7,528 nt of DNA, from positions 1-7,528 of the forward strand of contig JAJRXE010000519.1 of the NCBI GenBank assembly GCA_024276455.1, in the 5' to 3' direction. Each line of letters begins with the position of its first letter. Position 1 is the stretch's first letter. Positions 1-4,920 of the stretch are shown in pieces. Below the pieces are notes generated by a model. It did no database searches. It had not been told where the DNA came from and saw nothing but the letters and a program-made list of their open reading frames with translations. This DNA is from Calditrichota bacterium (GTDB lineage: Bacteria; Calditrichota; Calditrichia; RBG-13-44-9). The translations under genes and the position numbers were made by a program.

Positions 1-3000
1 CAGAACTTCTTCTACAAAGAAAAGAAAACCAGTGTTAAAATTTTTAATGAATTACTGGAAACTCCGCTGGGACCAGCCGCCGGACCGCATACCCAGCTTA
101 CCCAGAACATCGTGGCTTCCTACCTGGAGGGGGGACGATTTTTCGAGTTGAAAACCGTCCAGAAGCTGGATCGGCTGGAAATTGACAAACCATGCATCGA
201 TGCGCAGGACGAAGGGTACAACGTGGAGTGGTCGCAGGAACTGACCCTGGACCAGTCCTACGAGGAATATGTGAAAGCCTGGTTCTTGCTGCATTTTTTG
301 AAGGAAGCGTTTGGGTTCTCCGCTTCGCAGGAGCGGGGATTCGTGTTCAACATGAGCGTGGGTTACGACCTGGAAGGCATCAAAACCCCGCGAATGGATC
401 GTTTCATTAATGAGCTCATCAATGGGTCGCAGAGCGAATTGTTTCATTCATACAAGAAAATTTTGCTGGAGAAACTGCAGCGACCGGAGTTCCGGGAGTG
501 GCTGGAACAGGTGGTTGGGGAAGCAGCACAGGTGCGAATGGAACATTTAATAGAAACGGTGAGAACTGTCTCGCCGTACATCTCCGGCTCGGTGACCCTT
601 TCCACCATGCACGGTTGTCCCCCGGACGAAATAGAAGCCATCGCTCGCTATTTGATTGAAGAGAAAGGATTGCACACCTACGTGAAGCTGAATCCCACCT
701 TGCTGGGATTTGACACCGTCCGCCAGATGCTGAACGAGCTGGGGTACGGATACATGGCGCTGGAGCGCGGGGCATTCGATCACGATTTGCAGTACGCCGA
801 TGCGGTTCCCATGCTTCGCCGTTTGCAGGAGTTTGCCGCGGCCCACGGAAAGAAGTTCGGCATCAAGCTTTCCAACACCCTGGGAATGAAAAATATGCTG
901 CGGCGGCTTCCCGGAGAGGAAATGTACATGTCCGGACGCTCGCTCTTCCCGCTGACCATCAATCTGGCTTACAAATTGGCCTCGGAGTTCGACGGAAAAC
1001 TGGACATTTCCTATTCCGGGGGCGCTTCGTTTTACAATGTGGACCGCATTCTGCAGACCGGAATTTATCCCGTGACGGTGGTGACCGAGTTGCTCAAGCC
1101 TGGCGGTTACACGCGGTTACTACAAATGGTGGAAAAGGTGGAAAGCCAGGACTGGGCCGGCTGGCTGGAGCGGGGACGGATTGACCTGAACAAACTGAAA
1201 CATCTTGCCGAAGAAGCCTTGCAGGACAAATACTACCATAAAGAGCGGCGGGAGGTGGATACCATCAAAATTTCCAAACCGTTACCGCAAACGGATTGCT
1301 ACCTTTCGCCCTGCCGGGAAGCCTGTCCCATCCACCAGGATGTGGCGGAGTACATCCGGCTGGTGGAGGAAGGGCGCTACCTGGAGGCGTTTGAGGTGAT
1401 TGTGGAGACCAATCCGCTACCCCACATCACCGGTTACATTTGCGACCACCAATGCATGTACCACTGCACCCGCTGGGATTATGAAGATCCGGTTTACATC
1501 CGCGAGATGAAGAAGGTGGCCGCGGAGGCGGCGTATGAGCAGTATCTGGAAAAGTACGACGGGCAGCTGGTCCCGGAATCCAATGGCGTAAGGGTGGCGG
1601 TGGTGGGTGCCGGACCCGCGGGATTGTCCGCAGCTTACTTTCTAGCAAAAGCGGGATTCGAGGTTACGGTTTTTGAGAAAGAACAGCAGGCCGGGGGAGT
1701 GGTGCAGCACGTAATTCCCCCCTTCCGGTTACCGCAAAGCGCCATTGACCGGGATGTGGAGTTTGTGCGGCGGCATGGGGTGAAGTTTGTCTTCGATGCA
1801 AATGAAAAGTTTTCTGTGGAAAAACTCAAGTCCCGCGGTTTTAAATACATCTTTCTGGGCATTGGGGCGGCGAAAGCCCGCAAGCTGCAGCTGAAAGGCG
1901 AAGGCCGTCAGGTACTGGATGCGCTGGATTTCCTGCGGGAATACCGGCAGAAAGGCGATTATTCCCTGGGAAAGACCGTGGCGGTAATTGGTGGTGGGAA
2001 CTCTGCCATGGATGCGGCACGGGCGGCGCGGCGCTGTCAGGGTGTTGAAAGGGTTTACATTGTGTACCGCCGCACCCGCCAGTTCATGCCGGCGGATAAG
2101 GAGGAATACGATGCAGCTATCGCCGAAGGCGTGATTTTCCGTGAGCTGCTGCTGCCGGTCGGCTGGGAGAATGGTCAACTGAAGTGCCAGAAGATGGAAC
2201 TGGGCGAGCGGGACATGGACGGGCGGAGAAAGGTGCATCCGGTGGAAGGCGCTTACGAGATGCTACCGGTGGATGCGGTGATTTCGGCCATCGGGGAAGA
2301 AGTGGACTACCACCGATTGGTGGAAAACGACATTCTGTTTGATGAGCGGCAGCGGGTGATGGTCAATCGAGAGACGAACGAAACCACCGTCGAAAATGTG
2401 TTCATCGGGGGCGATGCGCTGCGCGGACCGTCCACCGTGGTGGAATCCATTGCCGATGGGAAGAAAGCAGCGGAAGCGATGATTCGCAAGGAAGGTCAAC
2501 CGGTGAAACCCCTGCCGGATTTTCGGGCGTTGTTTGACAATCAGAAGAGATTGGTGGACATTACCCTGCGCAAGGGCACGGTGGTTGCGATGAACACGGA
2601 GGACCATCAGAAGGAAGCGGGGCGCTGCCTGGCCTGCAACCTGGTGTGCGACAAGTGCGTGGAGGTCTGTCCCAATCGCGCCAATGTGGCGATTCCCGTC
2701 CCTGCCGGCAACGGTGAATTCCGGGATATGTCCCAGATTGTGCACATCGACGGCATGTGCAATGAGTGCGGCAACTGCGAGACCTTCTGTCCTTATCATG
2801 GTGCGCCGTACAAGGAAAAAATCACCCTGTTCTGGAGCGAGGAAGATTTTGCGGACAGCACCAACGAGGGATTTTACCTTATTTCGGAAAACGGTCATGC
2901 GAAGTTTAAGGTGCGGTATAGTGGGCAAATCGGTGAAGTGGAATTGGACGCAGATGGAAAACTCCGGCAATTCGCCTGGCCGGAAGATAACGCAGGTTTC

Positions 3001-3090
3001 CGTAATTTTACCCGGATCCTGGCGGAAGTGTATCGGAATCATCGGCATCTGCTGCCAGTGATAAAATCCCAAATCCCGAATTCCAAATAA
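1..3090 (+). CDS. ygfK: YgfK-type FAD/NAD(P)-binding iron-sulfur oxidoreductase ('putative selenate reductase subunit'), 5' truncated
   Basis: The frame is open from base 1, so the true start lies upstream; by recall of E. coli YgfK roughly 30-40 residues are missing and 1029 are present. Numbering from base 1: residues ~20-410 are a dihydroorotate-dehydrogenase-like barrel (TPLGPAAGPHTQL, STMHGCPPDEIEAI, VKLNPTLLG, YSGGAS). Next comes a GltD/NfnB-type cysteine domain (C433, C438, C442; C481, C485, C489), an FAD motif VVGAGPAGLSAA (~534-545), an NAD(P) motif VIGGGNSAMDAA (~662-673) and the second FAD motif VFIGGDALRGPST (~800-812). The C-terminal ferredoxin-like part has C876, C879, C883, C886, C890 and C920, C923, C926, C930. 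All expected cysteines are present and there is no frameshift. It is probably a cytosolic enzyme moving electrons between NAD(P)H and a substrate or partner. The selenate-reductase name comes from E. coli genetics; co-occurrence with xdh and ssnA suggests anaerobic purine/urate metabolism (inference). The last nine codons and the stop lie in an intergenic-type repeat. Confidence 0.95.
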   Translation, partial: QNFFYKEKKTSVKIFNELLETPLGPAAGPHTQLTQNIVASYLEGGRFFELKTVQKLDRLEIDKPCIDAQDEGYNVEWSQELTLDQSYEEYVKAWFLLHFLKEAFGFSASQERGFVFNMSVGYDLEGIKTPRMDRFINELINGSQSELFHSYKKILLEKLQRPEFREWLEQVVGEAAQVRMEHLIETVRTVSPYISGSVTLSTMHGCPPDEIEAIARYLIEEKGLHTYVKLNPTLLGFDTVRQMLNELGYGYMALERGAFDHDLQYADAVPMLRRLQEFAAAHGKKFGIKLSNTLGMKNMLRRLPGEEMYMSGRSLFPLTINLAYKLASEFDGKLDISYSGGASFYNVDRILQTGIYPVTVVTELLKPGGYTRLLQMVEKVESQDWAGWLERGRIDLNKLKHLAEEALQDKYYHKERREVDTIKISKPLPQTDCYLSPCREACPIHQDVAEYIRLVEEGRYLEAFEVIVETNPLPHITGYICDHQCMYHCTRWDYEDPVYIREMKKVAAEAAYEQYLEKYDGQLVPESNGVRVAVVGAGPAGLSAAYFLAKAGFEVTVFEKEQQAGGVVQHVIPPFRLPQSAIDRDVEFVRRHGVKFVFDANEKFSVEKLKSRGFKYIFLGIGAAKARKLQLKGEGRQVLDALDFLREYRQKGDYSLGKTVAVIGGGNSAMDAARAARRCQGVERVYIVYRRTRQFMPADKEEYDAAIAEGVIFRELLLPVGWENGQLKCQKMELGERDMDGRRKVHPVEGAYEMLPVDAVISAIGEEVDYHRLVENDILFDERQRVMVNRETNETTVENVFIGGDALRGPSTVVESIADGKKAAEAMIRKEGQPVKPLPDFRALFDNQKRLVDITLRKGTVVAMNTEDHQKEAGRCLACNLVCDKCVEVCPNRANVAIPVPAGNGEFRDMSQIVHIDGMCNECGNCETFCPYHGAPYKEKITLFWSEEDFADSTNEGFYLISENGHAKFKVRYSGQIGEVELDADGKLRQFAWPEDNAGFRNFTRILAEVYRNHRHLLPVIKSQIPNSK

Positions 3091-3108
3091 CAGATAAAAT
3101 CCAAATCA
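3061..3108 (+). repeat. AAATCCCAAAT-type repeat overlapping the end of ygfK
   Basis: This AT-rich stretch is built from AAATCCC and ATTCCAAAT words, the same words as at 3326-3380 and 3881-3923. It begins inside ygfK: the codons for VIKSQIPNSK and the TAA stop are written mostly in repeat sequence (ATA AAA TCC CAA ATC and onward). Its core, 3071-3092, pairs with 3326-3347 as an inverted repeat with 20 of 22 positions matching. In the ygfK sense direction it reads as the A-rich strand. Confidence 0.75.
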
Positions 3109-3109
3109 C

Positions 3110-3151
3110 AATGACCGAATGACCGAAATCGTCCCGTATGTTTCGGTCATT
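3110..3151. repeat. Tandem 8-mer AATGACCG plus 11-bp inverted repeat
   Basis: AATGACCG occurs twice head to tail (3110-3117 and 3118-3125). The second copy extended to AATGACCGAAA (3118-3128) is perfectly inverted as TTTCGGTCATT at 3141-3151, leaving a 12-nt loop. It could form a hairpin in transcripts from either strand. It has no following T-run, so it is not a canonical terminator, though it lies where both converging transcripts should end. Confidence 0.8.
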
Positions 3152-3256
3152 GATATTTCGATATTGGGATTTATTTGGAGTATGAGATCTGATTATTGGA
3201 ATTTCATTACATTCCGTTGCTCTGGACTGCCATCTGCGACCCTACTGGGGTCATTG

Positions 3257-3278
3257 CACCGCGGCACAAGCCGCGGTG
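3257..3278. repeat. GC-rich hairpin: 8-bp perfect stem, 6-nt loop
   Basis: CACCGCGG (3257-3264) and CCGCGGTG (3271-3278) form a perfect 8-bp stem around the loop CACAAG. It is strikingly GC-rich in an otherwise AT-rich spacer. The flanks GTCA (3250-3253) and TGAC (3277-3280) add an imperfect extension. No poly-T follows on either strand, so it looks more like a dispersed palindromic unit than a terminator. Confidence 0.75.
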
Positions 3279-3325
3279 ACTACCGATATTTGAGAGAGAA
3301 TACTCGTAAATGACGTTTTGATCAT

Positions 3326-3380
3326 TGTTATTTGGAACTTGGGATTTATTTGTAATTTGTGATTTGATGCTTGGAATTTC
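3326..3380 (-). repeat. AAATCCC/TTCCAAAT repeat directly after the small-subunit stop
   Basis: Read on the minus strand, repeat sequence starts two bases after the TAG stop of the small xdh subunit gene: GAAATTCCAA, then CAAATCACAAATTACAAAT, then a block at 3347-3326 matching the ygfK-end repeat at 20 of 22 positions. In the sense of its adjoining gene it is in the same orientation as the copy at the end of ygfK, so the two together form a large inverted repeat around the convergent spacer. Confidence 0.75.
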
Positions 3381-3381
3381 C

Positions 3382-3846
3382 CTATCGTTTCACCGTCGCC
3401 TCCACCGCCTGAATAATCTGTTTGTACCCCGTGCAGCGGCATAAATTGCCGGCAATGGCTTCTTTGATTTCCTCTTCACCGGGGTGAGGATTTTCCTGAA
3501 TCAGCGCGTAGGAAGACATCAGCATGCCGGGAATGCAGAATCCGCACTGCACAGCGCCGTATTCCAGAAAATTTTTCTGCAGGGGATACAGCTCGCCGTT
3601 CTGTGCCAGACCTTCCACGGTCAGAATTTCCGCGCCGTCGGCCTGAGCGGCCAGTACCAGACAGGAATGCACCGCACGTCCGTTCATGACCACCGTGCAG
3701 GCACCGCATTCACCCACATCACAGCCTTCTTTGGTACCGGTTAGTCCCAGGTCTTCCCGCAGGACGTCTAACAGGCGTTTTCTGGAAGGAACGTTTAAGG
3801 AAACCTTTTTGCCGTTTACTGTAAAATGAATACTTATTTCTTTCAT
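3382..3846 (-). CDS. xdhC: Xanthine dehydrogenase-family small subunit, two [2Fe-2S] clusters
   Basis: This is a 154-residue electron-transfer subunit of a molybdenum hydroxylase. It passes electrons from the molybdopterin centre to the FAD subunit and is cytosolic, with no signal peptide. The N-terminal plant-ferredoxin-type domain has GCDVGECGACTVVMNG, with C42, C47, C50 and C62 as ligands. The C-terminal helical domain has QCGFCIPGM (C101, C104) and NLCRCTGY (C136, C138). All eight cysteines of the family are present and the length is typical. The ATG is supported by an AGAAGGAG Shine-Dalgarno 10 nt upstream. It lies third in the Mo-FAD-FeS order of E. coli xdhABC, but a 207-bp repeat-filled gap separates it from the FAD gene. 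The same fold serves CO dehydrogenase, nicotinate and hydroxybenzoyl-CoA enzymes, so the substrate is not fixed by this subunit. The symbol follows E. coli naming, not the XdhC chaperone. Confidence 0.93.
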   Translation of the reverse strand: MKEISIHFTVNGKKVSLNVPSRKRLLDVLREDLGLTGTKEGCDVGECGACTVVMNGRAVHSCLVLAAQADGAEILTVEGLAQNGELYPLQKNFLEYGAVQCGFCIPGMLMSSYALIQENPHPGEEEIKEAIAGNLCRCTGYKQIIQAVEATVKR

Positions 3847-3856
3847 CGAAGTACGA

Positions 3857-3864
3857 CTCCTTCT
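3857..3864 (-). promoter_or_regulatory. Shine-Dalgarno of the small-subunit gene
   Basis: On the minus strand AGAAGGAG lies 10 nt before the ATG at 3846. It is a strong match to the anti-SD sequence and sits between the repeat block and the gene. The small subunit can therefore initiate independently despite the long gap after the FAD gene. Confidence 0.75.
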
Positions 3865-3881
3865 AAATCATGAAATAATTG

Positions 3882-3923
3882 AAATTCCAAATCCCAAATT
3901 CCAAATCCCAAATTCCAAATCTC
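3882..3923. repeat. Three tandem copies of a 14-mer, AAATTCCAAATCCC
   Basis: Copies lie at 3882-3895, 3896-3909 and 3910-3923. The first two are identical and the third differs at one base (ATCTC for ATCCC). Degenerate material (CAAATAAGCTCCAAATTCC) continues to about 3950. It lies between the FAD and FeS genes of the operon. Relative to the operon transcript it runs opposite to the copies after the small subunit (3326-3380); GAAATTCCAA at 3881-3890 is the exact reverse complement of 3371-3380. Confidence 0.9.
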
Positions 3924-4017
3924 AAATAAGCTCCAAATTCCAATAACCAAAACAAAAATATCCAGTTTTAAGTTTCCCCCAAAGGGATCCATTCGGGACA
4001 GTTTCGAGTTTCAATTT

Positions 4018-4053
4018 CAAATCTTGTCTATCCTGTTCATCCTGTCAAAAAAA
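4018..4053 (-). repeat. Nine-base periodic repeat (CAGGATGAA type) with A/T7 tract at the FAD-gene stop
   Basis: Read on the minus strand directly after the TGA stop of the FAD gene: T7, GA, then CAGGATGAA, CAGGATAGA, CAAGATTTG, three nine-base units with decreasing similarity. The T7 tract has no stable stem before it, so it is not a convincing terminator. The unit resembles dispersed CAGGAT-type intergenic repeats seen in many environmental genomes (from memory). It also contains an exact TTGACA hexamer (4048-4043). Confidence 0.7.
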
Positions 4054-4920
4054 TCATTGGCAAATCCGACGCAGAAGCTGGTAAAACACCTGCTGCACCA
4101 CCGGCAGTTTGTAGGCGGATGACCAGCGCAATCCCGTACGCTGCAGAATTTGTTCTCCCAGCTGAATAGCCAATTCTTTGAGGAAATCCGCTTCGGCGGT
4201 TTTGCCGCGTGCCTGTGCTTCCAGTTCCGGGAAGCGGGCCCCGATGGGGGTCACTGCCCCGGAAGCAATGCGAATGTCCTCAATCACCCGCTGGTCCATC
4301 TTCACCAGCACGGCCAGAGTAATACGGCTAATGGCTACTCCCCGGCGACGTCCCAATTTGTAAAACTCCCCCCGAAATCCGGCGGGCAGCGGAGGCAGGA
4401 ACACTTCTGTTACCATTTCGTCCGGTTGCAACTGGGTGCGGTACGGTTTCAACAGAAATTCCCCCAGCGGCTGGTGACGCTCCCCGCGCAGCGAACGCAC
4501 GGTAACCCGGGCATCGTACACCAGCAAAGGCGGTACGCTGTCCGCACAGGGAGCGTTGTTCACGAAATTGCCGGCCAGGGTGGCACGATTGCGAATCTGC
4601 ACGCTGCCGATCTGGGCGGCGGCGTCTGCCAGCATGGGATATTTTTCGCGGATTAACGGATGTTTTACTATATCCGTAAACGTTACTGCTCCTCCAATGT
4701 ACACTCCGCCGTTTGCTTCCCGGATGGCGGTGATTTCCGGCAGGTTGGAGATGTCCACTAACGTCTTTATGTCGCGAAAGCGCCGGGAATTGATGTGAAA
4801 TCCGGGAAGAATGTCCGTTCCTCCGGCAATGGGGCGGGCGGTTTCCCCGTATTCCGAGAGCATCTGCAGCGCTTCTTGTAAATTTCCTGGTCTGAGGTAT
4901 TCAATCTCCGGTATCATCAT
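4054..4920 (-). CDS. xdhB: Xanthine dehydrogenase-family FAD-binding subunit (CoxM/YgfM type)
   Basis: This 288-residue flavoprotein subunit receives electrons from the [2Fe-2S] subunit and passes them to NAD+ or another acceptor. The N-terminal FAD-binding (PCMH-like) domain shows PIAGGTDILPG (30-40) and IRNRATLAGNFVNNAPCADS (109-128), which contact the FAD pyrophosphate and isoalloxazine. The C-terminal CO-dehydrogenase-flavoprotein domain starts near 182, with YKLGRRRGVAISRI (187-200). Length is typical, and there is no extra Fe-S insertion of the HcrB kind. The start overlaps the stop of the Mo-subunit gene, indicating translational coupling. Two consecutive ATG codons exist (4920 and 4917); the second is better spaced from the GGGGGAG Shine-Dalgarno. 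A purine-type partner is inferred from context; YgfM of E. coli is the closest functional analogue by neighbourhood. Confidence 0.93.
   Translation of the reverse strand: MMIPEIEYLRPGNLQEALQMLSEYGETARPIAGGTDILPGFHINSRRFRDIKTLVDISNLPEITAIREANGGVYIGGAVTFTDIVKHPLIREKYPMLADAAAQIGSVQIRNRATLAGNFVNNAPCADSVPPLLVYDARVTVRSLRGERHQPLGEFLLKPYRTQLQPDEMVTEVFLPPLPAGFRGEFYKLGRRRGVAISRITLAVLVKMDQRVIEDIRIASGAVTPIGARFPELEAQARGKTAEADFLKELAIQLGEQILQRTGLRWSSAYKLPVVQQVFYQLLRRICQ

Larger units (their letters stand above)
3091..3381. other. Convergent intergenic region made of composite repeats, no gene seen
   Basis: This 291-bp gap separates the 3' ends of ygfK and the small xdh subunit gene. It is bounded by inverted copies of the AAATCCC/ATTCCAAAT repeat (left core 3071-3092, right core 3326-3347). 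Inside are a tandem 8-mer with an 11-bp inverted repeat (3110-3151), a second TTGGGATTTATTTGG patch at about 3164-3178, a unique-looking stretch (about 3185-3250) and a GC-rich hairpin (3257-3278). A short open frame at 3119-3313 starts within the repeat, has no Shine-Dalgarno sequence and is composed largely of repeat-derived sequence, so I do not call it a gene. No T-run follows any stem in either direction, so an intrinsic terminator is not evident. Confidence 0.7.

Noticed and set aside
2263..3072. A 269-codon minus-strand frame opposite the 3' third of ygfK
   Set aside because: It overlaps the conserved ferredoxin cysteines of YgfK in antisense; the composition is typical of a shadow frame.
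1..3090. Start of ygfK at the GTG at 112
   Set aside because: The frame is open to base 1 and the upstream residues (ETPLGPAAGPHTQL) are conserved YgfK sequence, so GTG 112 is an internal valine codon.
3118..3151. 11-bp inverted repeat as a rho-independent terminator of ygfK
   Set aside because: The stem is followed by GATATTTCG, not a U-run, in the ygfK direction, and no T-tract lies on the other side either.
3119..3313. A 64-codon + strand frame in the convergent gap
   Set aside because: It begins inside the AATGACCG repeat, runs through the GC hairpin, has no Shine-Dalgarno and no recognisable protein pattern.
3882..3923. CRISPR array
   Set aside because: Units are 14 bp and directly adjacent with no spacers; no cas genes are present.
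4047..4053. T7 tract after the FAD-gene stop as an intrinsic terminator
   Set aside because: No stable GC stem precedes it on the minus strand, and termination here would cut off the small-subunit gene.
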